A stretch of DNA of 64,000 nucleotides from Mucilaginibacter pankratovii (GCF_014773265.1 NZ_JACWMY010000014.1:1-64000); one strand, 5' to 3'; numbered from the stretch's first letter, positions 32,070 to 40,910 are shown. The notes: generated from the sequence alone by a model not told the origin. Numbers and translations are program-made.

Positions 32070-32654
32070 TTGTACACAGAGGAAGTTTTTAGAAGGCGTA
32101 ACGAGATAGGCGGGAGTATAGAAGTGATCTGCGGGTCGATGTTTTCGGGTAAAACCGAAGAACTGATCAGGCGGGTTAACCGTGCCCGCATTGCCAAAGT
32201 ACATGTAGAGATATTTAGCCCTGTGGCCGATACCCGTTACGATAAAAGCGCCCTGGTATCGCATAATCTTAATTCAATCCCTTCTAAACCAGTTGATAAA
32301 GCGGCAGCTATTTTACCCCTCGCTGCGCACATACAGGTTGTTGGTATTGATGAGGCCCAGTTTTTTGATGAGGACCTGCCGCGTGTAGTAAGCAGCCTGG
32401 CCAACAGCGGCGTAAGGGTAATTATTGCCGGCCTTGATATGGATTTTAAAGGCCGACCCTTCGGTACCATGCCCGAGCTGATGGCCATGGCCGAATCGGT
32501 AACCAAGCTGCACGCCGTGTGTGTAAAATGTGGTAGCCCGGCCTTAAACTCGTACCGCCTGGTGCCCGACGAAAGCCAGATACTGCTGGGCGAAAAAGAA
32601 AGCTACGAACCCCGCTGCCGCAATTGCTTTAATTTGGATGGCTCGGTAGGGTAG
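32070..32654 (+). CDS. tdk: Thymidine kinase
   Basis: 194 residues with a TTG start at 32070. A stop codon lies two codons upstream, and no ATG occurs before the P-loop, so TTG is forced. Walker A is CGSMFSGKTEELIRR, Walker B is VVGIDEAQFFDE, and the lasso zinc site uses CVKCGSPALNSYR and CRNC near the C-terminus. It phosphorylates thymidine to dTMP for salvage. Type II (bacterial/vaccinia-like) enzyme of normal length. Confidence 0.96.
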   Translation: MYTEEVFRRRNEIGGSIEVICGSMFSGKTEELIRRVNRARIAKVHVEIFSPVADTRYDKSALVSHNLNSIPSKPVDKAAAILPLAAHIQVVGIDEAQFFDEDLPRVVSSLANSGVRVIIAGLDMDFKGRPFGTMPELMAMAESVTKLHAVCVKCGSPALNSYRLVPDESQILLGEKESYEPRCRNCFNLDGSVG

Positions 32655-32985
32655 TAGTGGGCAGTTTGCAGTTAGCACAGTTCGCAGTTTGCAGCAGGCA
32701 ATTAACAATATCAGTTACCATTAATTAAGGCTGTGTTTAATCTGCACATCAACGTCGTTTACTTAAGCTTTTTTGTACCTCACCTAAACGGCGAAGCCCT
32801 CATGAAATAATCCTCTCCAAAGGAGAGGACTTTTAGCCCCTCTCCTTTGGAGAGGGGTTGGGGTGAGGCTACGCAACAGGCCAACTCTTAAGTAGACAAC
32901 ATTGATCCGCACATCCGCACAATAATATTACAATTTGTTTATAAACAAACAGCCCCGCCTGCAGGTTACCATTACAAAAAAGTTT
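32655..32985. other. Repeat-rich intergenic stretch
   Basis: It holds GCAGTTTGCAG words at 32658-32700 (inverse of those at 4175-4206), then AT-rich DNA, then a CCTCTCC palindrome cluster at 32813-32871. No gene is seen apart from the leader of the ABM-like gene. Confidence 0.5.
32813..32871. repeat. CCTCTCCTTTGGAGAGG palindrome cluster, copy 1
   Basis: CCTCTCCAAAGGAGAGG and CCCCTCTCCTTTGGAGAGGGG lie side by side, followed by TTGGGGTGAGGCT. The same modules, rearranged, are at 45675-45760. Confidence 0.75.
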
Positions 32986-33276
32986 ATGAGCATTAGTTTG
33001 TTAGCGTACCTGCATTGCAAAAAAGATGCGGAGGTGGCGTTTGATACCGAATTAAAGAAGTTGGTGAATGCATCGGTAAAGGAAGAGGGCTGCCTGGCCT
33101 ACGAACTTTATCAATATAAGGATGAAGCTACCCGCTATGTAATTGAAGAGGAGTGGACCGATGAGGATACGCTATCGCGACACATGGAAACGCCGCATCA
33201 TAAGTATTTTGTACACATATGCCCGGCGTTGCTGGAAAAGCCCGCCGAAGTGAAAATATTGACCCGTTTGATATAG
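32986..33276 (+). CDS. Putative quinol monooxygenase-like (ABM domain) protein
   Basis: 96 residues from the ATG at 32986 (MSISLLAYLHCKKDAEVAF); the frame is open 17 codons upstream but lacks an ATG there. LKKLVNASVKEEGCLAYELYQ, then YVIEEEWTDEDTLSRHMETPH and a final VKILTRLI give the complete YgiN/ABM fold with the E-G-C-x-x-Y-x-x-Y block. The family includes quinol monooxygenases; activity here is unproven. It probably forms a dimer. It lies 105 bases before the response regulator. Confidence 0.8.
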   Translation: MSISLLAYLHCKKDAEVAFDTELKKLVNASVKEEGCLAYELYQYKDEATRYVIEEEWTDEDTLSRHMETPHHKYFVHICPALLEKPAEVKILTRLI

Positions 33277-33381
33277 TGTTTTTTGCTTTTCGTAATAAAC
33301 AAATTATCTGCTTTAGTGTTAATGTTAAACAGTACGTTAACCTAAGTTCGCATCGATACCACAACCTATAGGAATGTAATT

Positions 33382-33762
33382 ATGGCTAAGAAAGTTTTAG
33401 TTATTGAGGATGATAAAGATATAAGGGATGCCGTAACGCTTGCCCTGGAGGATGAAGGCTACGAGGTAATATCATCCGACAATGCTAAAATACTGAAACA
33501 ATTGGATGTAGTTGCTCCCGATATTATCCTGCTTGATAACTGGCTTACCGATTGGAGCAGCGATGCCAACGGGCAACAATTAAGCAAAGACCTGAAAACT
33601 AACCCGGCCACCAGCCATATCCCGGTGATCATCGTATCGGCAGTAAGTAATATCAAAGAAATTGCCGAAGCTGGCATGGCCGATGGGTATTTAAAAAAAC
33701 CGTTTGACCTGGCAGAATTGGCGGCAGTAGTGAAGAAGTACACGAGCCCCCCAACCCCCTGA
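33382..33762 (+). CDS. Stand-alone response regulator (CheY-like receiver)
   Basis: 126 residues. The acidic pocket is E9-D10-D11 (VLVIEDDKD), the phospho-acceptor is D52 (IILLDNWLTDW), the switch Ser is S86 (IIVSAVS) and the conserved Lys is K105 (GYLKKPFDL). There is no output domain. No histidine kinase gene is adjacent. The last five codons (S-P-P-T-P) and the stop TGA lie inside a copy of the CCCCCTTCAGGGGG-family palindrome (33743-33771), so the C-terminus was remodelled by the repeat. Confidence 0.92.
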   Translation: MAKKVLVIEDDKDIRDAVTLALEDEGYEVISSDNAKILKQLDVVAPDIILLDNWLTDWSSDANGQQLSKDLKTNPATSHIPVIIVSAVSNIKEIAEAGMADGYLKKPFDLAELAAVVKKYTSPPTP

Positions 33763-33771
33763 AGGGGGAGC
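33743..33771. repeat. CCCCCTGAAGGGGG palindrome overlapping the response-regulator stop codon
   Basis: AGCCCCCCAACCCCCTGAAG then GGGGGAGCT. The TGA of the palindrome is used as the stop codon. Other copies are at 164-190 and 33862-33892. Confidence 0.8.
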
Positions 33772-33793
33772 TTTTGAAACGCTTAAACATTGT

Positions 33794-33824
33794 AAAGCCC
33801 AGCCACATGAATTGGCCGGGCTTT
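33794..33824 (+). terminator. Terminator of the response regulator gene
   Basis: AAAGCCC-A-GCCA pairs with TGGC-C-GGGCTTT, loop CATGAAT, then ACTTTTTATC TTTTTT on the plus strand. Confidence 0.75.
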
Positions 33825-33861
33825 ACTTTTTATCTTTTTTGTTAGCTTCTCGTTCTAAATT

Positions 33862-33892
33862 CTGCTCCCCCTTCAGGGGGGTGGGGGGTGGG
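33862..33892. repeat. CCCCCTTCAGGGGGG palindrome copy
   Basis: TGCTCCCCCTTCAGGGGGGT then GGGGGGTGGGG, directly after the TonB-receptor stop. A variant of the family with an extra G block. Confidence 0.7.
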
Positions 33893-33898
33893 GCGCCT

Positions 33899-36082
33899 CT
33901 AAATCTTTATCCCCAATCCCACATTAAACGTTATACCGTCGCCGGGCAAAATGCCGGGGCCGGGATACATATTTATCCTGCGGGTGAAGTATTTCTCGTT
34001 CAGCAGATTGTTGATATTGAAATTTACGTGGTAGTTTTTCAGGAAACGGTAGTTAAACGCCACATCTACCAGTTTATAGGCCAGCACTGTTCCGCTTGCA
34101 CCGGTCGGGTTAAAGATGGTGTTGTTGGCATCGCTAAAGTTTTTGCCCACATAGCTAAGCAATACGGTGCCGGTTACGGCGCCGCTTAAGTAAGTAAGGC
34201 CGGTGCGGTTGGTCCAGGTTGGGGTGCCTTCTATTTGATGGCCAACCAGGCTGTTGTTTATACCCGATACATTGATGGAACCGGTTTTGTACCTGCCGTT
34301 TGTATACGCAAGGGTGTTAAATAACCGGATATCGCTGCCCGATTGGGGGTTGAACGAACGGAGTAAAGATACCTCGGTATAAGCCTCGACACCTTTGGCA
34401 ACCGCGTTGCCTATGTTGGTTAAATACAGGTGATTTGCGCCACCCCCGTCCTGCACGGTTAAAGTACCCGCACGGTTTTTATACTGTACATAAAAGGCGT
34501 TTATATCAAAAGTAAATACCTGCCTGATGTGCCCGCGATAACCCAGGTCGATATCATAGCCGCGGCTGTCCTTCATGTTAGGGTCAACAATCGTGAGCTG
34601 GTCGGCGGGGGTAACCGCGGCATAAATATACGGGCGGTAAGCCTGCGAAATATTGCCGTATAACTGACTGCTATTGTTTACCTGGTACTGTAAGCCCGCG
34701 CCAAACAGCGGGAGGTTGCGGCTCTGGTGGTAATCAACATTAGTTGTCCTGTTGTTTACAACACCTGTCAACGATGATTTAATTACCTCTATCCTTGCAC
34801 CCGGCGTGAATGATAATTTATGGGTGATGCGGAAAAGGTTTTCGGCAAACACAGCGTAATTATCTGTTTGCAGATGCAGGTCGATACCGTAGTCCTTCAC
34901 CAGGCTCAGGTCGAAATTGGTTGCCGTTGTACCCACACCTTTTTGCCGGCGCTTGGTAAGCGTGTTGGAGTATCTTACGCCGGTGCTTAGGGTGCTGGTC
35001 AATCCGCCCAAATTATAGCTGTGCGCTAAGCGGGCTTCGGTAGTAAAGCTGGTGTAATAATCGCGGTCTACCTGCCGCGGGTTAAAGGTTTTTAGCGTGG
35101 TGTTCAGTGTATCGTTCACACTTGAGGGTGCGATGAATTGCACGCTGTTGCGCTGTCCACCCAAAAAGTGCGAGATGACTTCCAGTTTGGTTTTTGGGCT
35201 GAAGTTATAGTTAAGCAACAATGCAGGTATATTAATAACCGGATTAAAAAAGTTACGGAAACGGTTAGACTGGCGGCTGGTAACCGCGTATTGTGCATCG
35301 GTTAAGCCACCCGCTATCTGCTGCACATAATCCGACCGGGAGAATTGGAACGAAAGACTGCCCTTGTTGTTGAACTGGTATTTGATGTTGGCGTAAAAAG
35401 CGTGGTAATTAAACGCTGCGTCGGGCCGCCAGCCATCGCCGCTGCGGGCATCAAAGTAGGCGTAATAGCTGATCTTGCCCACTTTGCCGCCAATGGCATT
35501 GTAAGTGTTAAAGAAACGGTTGGAGCCAACAGTTTGCTCGCTTTCTAACCCGAAGGTTTTGGTGGTATCAGGCTCTTTAATTTTAAAGTTCACCATTCCT
35601 CCAAACTGACTGCCAAATTGTAGTGCAGATGAGCCCCGCAGCACCTGCACCTCGCCAATGGCCTGGAACGGCATATTGTAATGGTTTTCGGGGTAGCCAA
35701 ATACATCCGAGTTGGTGTTATATCCGTTCTGGCGGATGTTGGTTTCTATGGAGCGGTGCATGTCCGTCCCGCGCGTGCCGATGTTTAATTGCAATCCCGC
35801 GCCGTCCATTTCCCAAACATTGATGCCGGGAATTTGGGAGAACAAAGTCCGCGCTACGTTGCCCGATAAGTTTGCCTTGCCCGGGTCGCTGTAAATGATG
35901 TTTGTTTTTTTGCCGGAGAAGAGATAAGTGCCGCTTTGATCGGGCAGGTGTTTGCTGCGGCCTTCTTTAATAATAACGCTATCGAGTTTTACGGTATCCT
36001 TTACCGCTTTTTGTTGTGCCTGTGCATAGCTTACGCCAATGGAAAATAGCCCAAACAGCAACATTTTATATAAATGTTTCAT
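33899..36082 (-). CDS. TonB-dependent outer-membrane receptor (FecA/siderophore type)
   Basis: 727 residues. Signal peptide MKHLYKMLLFGLFSIGVSYA, then a short segment with VKLDSVIIKEG (TonB-box-like), the plug (ARTLFSQIPGINVWEMDGAG, NIGTRGTDMHRSIETN, GEVQVLRGSSALQFGSQFGG) and a 22-strand barrel ending GPGILPGDGITFNVGLGIKI with a final aromatic-poor strand. The plug resembles ferric citrate or hemin receptors more than SusC. It has no N-terminal carboxypeptidase-regulatory-like domain, which many Bacteroidota receptors carry, and no sigma/anti-sigma pair nearby. Substrate unknown, an iron chelate is likely. Confidence 0.93.
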   Translation of the reverse strand: MKHLYKMLLFGLFSIGVSYAQAQQKAVKDTVKLDSVIIKEGRSKHLPDQSGTYLFSGKKTNIIYSDPGKANLSGNVARTLFSQIPGINVWEMDGAGLQLNIGTRGTDMHRSIETNIRQNGYNTNSDVFGYPENHYNMPFQAIGEVQVLRGSSALQFGSQFGGMVNFKIKEPDTTKTFGLESEQTVGSNRFFNTYNAIGGKVGKISYYAYFDARSGDGWRPDAAFNYHAFYANIKYQFNNKGSLSFQFSRSDYVQQIAGGLTDAQYAVTSRQSNRFRNFFNPVINIPALLLNYNFSPKTKLEVISHFLGGQRNSVQFIAPSSVNDTLNTTLKTFNPRQVDRDYYTSFTTEARLAHSYNLGGLTSTLSTGVRYSNTLTKRRQKGVGTTATNFDLSLVKDYGIDLHLQTDNYAVFAENLFRITHKLSFTPGARIEVIKSSLTGVVNNRTTNVDYHQSRNLPLFGAGLQYQVNNSSQLYGNISQAYRPYIYAAVTPADQLTIVDPNMKDSRGYDIDLGYRGHIRQVFTFDINAFYVQYKNRAGTLTVQDGGGANHLYLTNIGNAVAKGVEAYTEVSLLRSFNPQSGSDIRLFNTLAYTNGRYKTGSINVSGINNSLVGHQIEGTPTWTNRTGLTYLSGAVTGTVLLSYVGKNFSDANNTIFNPTGASGTVLAYKLVDVAFNYRFLKNYHVNFNINNLLNEKYFTRRINMYPGPGILPGDGITFNVGLGIKI

Positions 36083-36180
36083 GTGTGTTTTGTAAATGAT
36101 TTTTAGGAATAATGAATAATAGCGACAGCCTGCCGCAACCTGTGCGCAGGGATTTTAAATAATAGCCGCCTTTGTTCGGG

Positions 36181-36735
36181 TTAACCTAAAAACTCCGGAG
36201 GCTGGCCGGCAACAGGGATGAAGGGATCTATTAAACCAACTTGTATGGGTTTAATAGTTATTGGAGCGATATCCTCAAACGCCATGAATTGATAATTAAG
36301 CACAGAATGATTGTACTTAATATCCGAGCCTGCTTTTTTGAGGGAGCCATCGTGGTCTTTATCGCCCTGGGGGATATCGTTTATCTGTTTGGCGTAGATG
36401 ATGTTTTTATCTATCAGTTTAGTCTTCGCGTAGTTCTGGATCACCATCAGGTATAAGGTGTCGCGGGTTACCTTTAATTTTACGTAATTGTAGCAAGCGT
36501 TTTTTAGCTGCACCTGGCCGTCGATATTTTTATAATCGCCCCAGGTTTCGGTAACGCCGGGGAGGTGCTGGGCTACCTTTACCTCTATCAGCGCATTTGG
36601 ATTGTATAGGTTTTGGCTGATAAGCTCATTCATCTGCTTATCGGTACGGTAAACCTGGTATTGCTGTAACAACAAATATCCGCCCGAATTAAACAGGTGG
36701 AGACTGAGCATTACAAAGGCAAAAATCCGTTTCAA
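36181..36735 (-). CDS. Exported protein of unknown function beside the TonB receptor
   Basis: 184 residues with a signal-like start (MKRIFAFVMLSLHLFNSGGY). The body has VEVKVAQHLPGVTETWGDYK-type sequence (LIEVKVAQHLPGVTETWGDY), DTLYLMVIQNYAKTKLIDKN and a Pro-rich C-terminus. I recall similar small proteins encoded before FecA-like receptors in this group, but cannot name a family. It is on the same strand, about 100 bases upstream of the receptor, so joint transcription is likely. It may be a periplasmic or surface partner in metal uptake. Confidence 0.6.
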   Translation of the reverse strand: MKRIFAFVMLSLHLFNSGGYLLLQQYQVYRTDKQMNELISQNLYNPNALIEVKVAQHLPGVTETWGDYKNIDGQVQLKNACYNYVKLKVTRDTLYLMVIQNYAKTKLIDKNIIYAKQINDIPQGDKDHDGSLKKAGSDIKYNHSVLNYQFMAFEDIAPITIKPIQVGLIDPFIPVAGQPPEFLG

Positions 36736-36842
36736 TTAATAATGGTTCTAAACAATGCAATTTTAACTAAAATTTAACAAAATGCAATGGTCATTTCCTG
36801 GCTATATTGCCAAACGGGTGTTTCACACTAAGCAAATTAATT

Positions 36843-36850
36843 TAACTTTG
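36843..36850 (+). promoter_or_regulatory. -7 box before the phosphodiesterase gene
   Basis: TAACTTTG matches TAnnTTTG, followed by CGG, 61 bases before the ATG at 36912. Confidence 0.5.
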
Positions 36851-36911
36851 CGGAATTGACCGAAAACGACATTTAGTCAACTTTTGGTTATCGCTAACAT
36901 AATTGATACTG

Positions 36912-38330
36912 ATGCAAAGCAAAAAGCGTGTGCTGTTTTATTTGGTGGATGGCGCGCATAGCGAGGTACTGCCCGAACTATTAGAACAGGGCCTTTTACC
37001 CAATATAAAACGTATTATTGATGAGGGTACCTACCGCAAGGCTACTACCTGTTTCCCTTCTACCACAGGCCCGGCATATTTGCCATTTTTAACCGGCCAC
37101 TTCCCCGGCACGCAGGATATTACCGGCATCCGCTGGTTTGATAAAAAAGAATTTAAACGTACACGCTGGAACAAAAACGCCATGCGCAGCTATTGCGGCC
37201 CCGAAGCAGCCTGGTTTAATACCGATATGCACCCGGATAAGCCTACGCTGTTTGAGTTGATGGGCGAATCGTACAATATGTACAACATGATCACCCGGAA
37301 CGTGCCTGATGAAAACGATCTGGGCAAAAAAGGTAAGGGCTGGCTGTACACCAAAGCACATTTTAAACAGATCCACCACCCGGTAGATCTGCAGGGGCAT
37401 GCCCGTATTATGGAGATGCTGGAATCGGGTAAGGATTTCGATTTCCTGTTTGCGGTGTTCCCCAGTGTGGATTGGGATTCGCACTATCACCATATCCGCG
37501 ATGAGCGCACGATAGAAGCTTATAAAATTGTAGACAGGAGCCTGGGCACCGTTCGCGCCAAGCTCGAAAGCAAAGGCTGGTGGGAAGATACGTTGTTTGT
37601 AATGACATCCGATCACGGCCTCACCCCAACCACCAAGCACCTCGACCTGGGCGACTGGATGACCAATAACGGTTTAAAATCTGTTTACTACCCGGTTATC
37701 TGGAAGCAAAACCCAAAATCGGCGGTAATGATATCGGGTAACTCCTTCGGCAGCATTCACTTGTTGGATCATGAGGGCGACCATGTGCTCCGCGAAGCGG
37801 AAATTATGAAAATAATGGGCCAGGAGCGCCTGGAGAAACTGATCAAAGAAGATGCCGTTGATTTTGCCATTTACCGGGGCGAGGAGGAGCAAACCTTTAT
37901 CATCCACAACCACGAAGGCAAAGCCAAAATAGCGGTTAAGGATGATGTATTTATCTACGAACCATTAACTACCGATGTGCTGAAATACGGCGGCAAGATA
38001 GAAGCCACCGGTCACCGTGCTATCTTGGAAGCTACTTTTGAAACCGATTACCCGGATGCCATCTTCCAGATCTACCAATTATTCCAGAGCCGCAGGGCAG
38101 GGGATATTGTAATAAGCGCCGCTGTAGGTTATGACCTGCGCGATTTTTGGGAATATCCGGAACATTTGGGTTCGCACGGGTCGCTGCATCGCCAGCACAT
38201 CCACGTGCCTTTGATCTACAACCAAAAAGGCTGGGACACCCGCCCCGCACGTACTGCCGACCTGTTCGACAGCATTCTGAAATGGAAAGGCATTACGCCC
38301 GAAAAATCGGAAGGCGAGCCATTATTTTAA
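36912..38330 (+). CDS. Type I phosphodiesterase / alkaline-phosphatase-superfamily enzyme
   Basis: 472 residues from the ATG at 36912; a TTG three codons earlier is a weaker choice. Metal and active-site blocks are VLFYLVDGAHSEVLPELLEQ (Asp), the nucleophile Thr in FPSTTGPAYLPFLTGHFPG, FAVFPSVDWDSHYHH (Asp/His), FVMTSDHGLTPTTKH (Asp-His) and GSHGSLHRQHIHVPLI (His). This is the nucleotide pyrophosphatase/phosphodiesterase family. No signal peptide is seen, so a cytoplasmic role is likely. It is followed after 23 bases by a flippase-like membrane protein gene, which suggests work on a lipid-linked or membrane phosphodiester. Confidence 0.9.
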   Translation: MQSKKRVLFYLVDGAHSEVLPELLEQGLLPNIKRIIDEGTYRKATTCFPSTTGPAYLPFLTGHFPGTQDITGIRWFDKKEFKRTRWNKNAMRSYCGPEAAWFNTDMHPDKPTLFELMGESYNMYNMITRNVPDENDLGKKGKGWLYTKAHFKQIHHPVDLQGHARIMEMLESGKDFDFLFAVFPSVDWDSHYHHIRDERTIEAYKIVDRSLGTVRAKLESKGWWEDTLFVMTSDHGLTPTTKHLDLGDWMTNNGLKSVYYPVIWKQNPKSAVMISGNSFGSIHLLDHEGDHVLREAEIMKIMGQERLEKLIKEDAVDFAIYRGEEEQTFIIHNHEGKAKIAVKDDVFIYEPLTTDVLKYGGKIEATGHRAILEATFETDYPDAIFQIYQLFQSRRAGDIVISAAVGYDLRDFWEYPEHLGSHGSLHRQHIHVPLIYNQKGWDTRPARTADLFDSILKWKGITPEKSEGEPLF

Positions 38331-38353
38331 TATATTAGTACGGAAAATCAACA

Positions 38354-39427
38354 ATGACTGAGCAGGAAGCCATTACTGCGGATAAGCAGGAAGTAAATAA
38401 AGTATTCAACAAAAACGTTATCATAAAGGGTGCCCTTTGGTTCGCGCTGATAACGGTTATTACCATTGCCGGCATCTTTTTTTACAACAATACCGGCGAT
38501 ACGGTAAAGGCGCTTCAACATATCTCCTATAAATACATCGCCATTTGTTTTGTAATGCTTTTTGTAGATCTGCAGCTGGGCAGCTGGCGCAACCATATCT
38601 ACATCCGCAAGCTGGCACCCGGCGTATCGCATTGGGTAAGCTTCAGGGCAAATGTGGCTAATATGTTTATGGGTGCGGTAACCCCGGCACACGGCGGCGC
38701 TGGTCCCGCTCAAATTTTTGTGTATACCAGCAATGGTGTAAAATTTATTGATGCCTTTGCCGTGAGCCTGATCAATATGGGCGCCACGCTGATATTTATG
38801 CCATTGGCCGGTTTCGTAGCTATCATGCTGATGGACACCAGCTCGGTAAGCAGTTTTGTGCCGCAGATGCTGAAGTTTGGTTTTACCTTCTTCCTGCTGT
38901 TTTTAATGGCTTTTATCCTGGCTTTTTGGAAACCACTTTGGGTTGGCGCTATCATCAAACACATCGCGAATGGCTTATCATCCATCTTCCCTAAACGGAA
39001 AGAAAAACTAAGCAAATGGGCCGAAAATTCGTTTATCAGCATCAGTAAATACCAGCAAACCTGCAGCGTTATCATTCGCCAGCACCCGTTTTTGTTCCCG
39101 CTGAGTTTGCTGATCACCACCCTGCTTTACCTTAATAAGTACTGCCTGCAATGGGTTATTCTGATGGGCCTCGGGGTAAATGCCAACCTGGTGCAGGTTA
39201 TCGCCTTCCAGGTAATTATCCAGTTCGGCATTTACTTTGCACCAAGCCCGGGTGGCAGTGGCTTTGCCGAAGTATTGATCTCCAAGCTGTTCGGTACCAT
39301 TATCCCGGCTACTTTGCTGCCTATATTCACGTTGTTGCAACGCTCGTTCCTGCTGTTTTTCCCGGCGATGGTTGGGGCTTATGTGGTGATTAACTTGCTG
39401 CGGAAGCAAACCATGAAAAAAGCTTAA
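38354..39427 (+). CDS. UPF0104/LPG-synthase-transmembrane-like membrane protein
   Basis: 357 residues with about eight spans. Family blocks are GSWRNHIYIRKLAPGVSHWV, NMFMGAVTPAHGGAGPAQIFVY and the C-terminal FAPSPGGSGFAEVLISKLFG, which match the lysylphosphatidylglycerol synthase transmembrane (flippase-like) family. There is no soluble aminoacyl-transferase domain, so it is probably a lipid transporter rather than a synthase. It is in an operon with the phosphodiesterase upstream. Confidence 0.88.
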   Translation: MTEQEAITADKQEVNKVFNKNVIIKGALWFALITVITIAGIFFYNNTGDTVKALQHISYKYIAICFVMLFVDLQLGSWRNHIYIRKLAPGVSHWVSFRANVANMFMGAVTPAHGGAGPAQIFVYTSNGVKFIDAFAVSLINMGATLIFMPLAGFVAIMLMDTSSVSSFVPQMLKFGFTFFLLFLMAFILAFWKPLWVGAIIKHIANGLSSIFPKRKEKLSKWAENSFISISKYQQTCSVIIRQHPFLFPLSLLITTLLYLNKYCLQWVILMGLGVNANLVQVIAFQVIIQFGIYFAPSPGGSGFAEVLISKLFGTIIPATLLPIFTLLQRSFLLFFPAMVGAYVVINLLRKQTMKKA

Positions 39428-39436
39428 GGCATCCAC

Positions 39437-39488
39437 CGTTCAGGGTGTCCAGTTTTTGTTTTATGGACGCATTGGACACCCCTGAACG
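39437..39488. repeat. Inverted repeat CGTTCAGGGTGTCCA
   Basis: Arms CGTTCAGGGTGTCCA (39437-39451) and TGGACACCCCTGAACG (39473-39488) pair with one extra base. A further CTGGACACC follows at 39492. It sits just after the flippase-like gene with no T tail. Confidence 0.65.
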
Positions 39489-39640
39489 CACCTGGACACC
39501 AGCCATTTCTGTGTGCAAAAAAGTGCGAAAATTTTCGTGTTTTTATAAAATAAACTAATAAAAAACGAGCTGTTATTCATTTTTTTGCGTTAATAACATA
39601 CCCCGCTAAAAAAGCGCGGCTAAAACCAATTATCCCTACC

Positions 39641-40693
39641 ATGAGAAATACCTTCGGCATTATTTTCAGTGTCATCATCATCGCATGTATTTTTGCTTTT
39701 AAGGGGAATGAAAGCGGCACCATTGCGCCGGGCCAGCAGCCGCAAATTGCTGTTGACAATAAAGGCGTGGTGCGGGTGGTTTACGGGGATAAAGACAAAA
39801 TATTTTGTGTGACATCTGTCGATGGTGGCGCAAGCTTTACCGCCCCGGTTTTGGTGGCCACCGTACCCAATATGCATTTGGGTATGGCCCGCGGGCCGCA
39901 GGTAACCAGCTCGCTAAATTATACGGTTATAACGGCTATGGATAAGGCAGGCGCCATCCATTGGTTCCGCCAGAGCCACGCCACAGGCAAATGGAGTAAC
40001 ATGGGCACCGTTAACGATAAAACCGGCTCGGCACCCGAAGGATTAATGAGCATTGCCGCCGACAAGGCCGATAACTTTTACGCCGTTTGGCTGGATATCC
40101 GTACCGGTGGTAACAACCAGGTGTACTTTTCATCCCTAAGTAGCAAAAGCATGCGCTGGACGAAAAACACCATGGCCTATCAATCACCAGACGGGCACGT
40201 GTGTGAGTGCTGCAAACCCAACATTGCCGTAAATGGCAGTGAGGTTGCCATCATGTTTCGTAACTGGCTGATGGGATCGCGCGATCTGTATGTAGCCAGG
40301 TCGGCAAACGGCGGTAAAACCTTTGGCGCTGCCCAAAAATTAGGCCTGGATACCTGGAAATTGAACGCCTGCACCATGGACGGCGGCGGAATACTATTGG
40401 GCGATAAAGGGGCTATTTACACCACCTGGCAACGCAAAGGCGGTGTGTATTTCGCAAAGGCCGGCCAGCCCGAAACCTTTATTGCCAAGGGGCGCAACTG
40501 TGATATCTCCGGCACCGGCGATAACCTTGCCTTAACCTATCAACAAAACGACACGGTGAAGATGGTGTCTCTCAAAAGCAAACAAACCATAGCCATAGAT
40601 AAGGGCGCGTTTCTGCAGGCATCGGCACTGCCCCATGGAAAAACGCTTTGCGTTTGGGAGCAAGCGGGAACGGTTAAGTTTAAGGTGTTGTGA
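39641..40693 (+). CDS. Secreted BNR/sialidase-like beta-propeller protein with a CxCC motif
   Basis: 350 residues. An N-terminal hydrophobic segment (FGIIFSVIIIACIFAFKG) acts as a signal or anchor. Repeated BNR-like Asp-box blocks follow: SVDGGASFTAPVLV, SANGGKTFGAAQKL, and WLDIRTGGNNQVYFSS. A cysteine cluster SPDGHVCECCKPNIA near residues 185-199 could bind a metal or heme. It is exo-sialidase-like in fold but lacks an evident catalytic Arg triad, so enzymatic activity is doubtful. Confidence 0.75.
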   Translation: MRNTFGIIFSVIIIACIFAFKGNESGTIAPGQQPQIAVDNKGVVRVVYGDKDKIFCVTSVDGGASFTAPVLVATVPNMHLGMARGPQVTSSLNYTVITAMDKAGAIHWFRQSHATGKWSNMGTVNDKTGSAPEGLMSIAADKADNFYAVWLDIRTGGNNQVYFSSLSSKSMRWTKNTMAYQSPDGHVCECCKPNIAVNGSEVAIMFRNWLMGSRDLYVARSANGGKTFGAAQKLGLDTWKLNACTMDGGGILLGDKGAIYTTWQRKGGVYFAKAGQPETFIAKGRNCDISGTGDNLALTYQQNDTVKMVSLKSKQTIAIDKGAFLQASALPHGKTLCVWEQAGTVKFKVL

Positions 40694-40838
40694 TTCGGTA
40701 CTATCCACCCCAAAAATCAATCTTAAATAGATAAATCTATTGAGGGGACAGTTATCTCGTCTGTAAGATGCTTCCCAGCGTTTGCGGTAAGGTAAATTCG
40801 GTCTCCAATTAGCATTGTAATAAAAACCACCGGCGTTT

Positions 40839-40864
40839 GTAACGTTTTTTATTGATGGTCGTCT
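40839..40864 (+). promoter_or_regulatory. ECF-sigma-type promoter
   Basis: GTAAC (40839-40843) and CGTCT (40860-40864) are 16 bases apart, preceded by TTT. This is the -35/-10 pattern of ECF sigma factors (AAC ... CGTC). The ATG of the exported-protein gene is 47 bases downstream. Confidence 0.5.
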
Positions 40865-40910
40865 GTGTAAACAAGCAAAAATTGCTTAAACCATTACACA
40901 ATTTATCATC

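Noticed and set aside
36083..36180. Gap before the TonB receptor inspected for a cobalamin or other riboswitch
   Set aside because: No B12-box or other conserved riboswitch core was seen, and the gap is only 98 bases.
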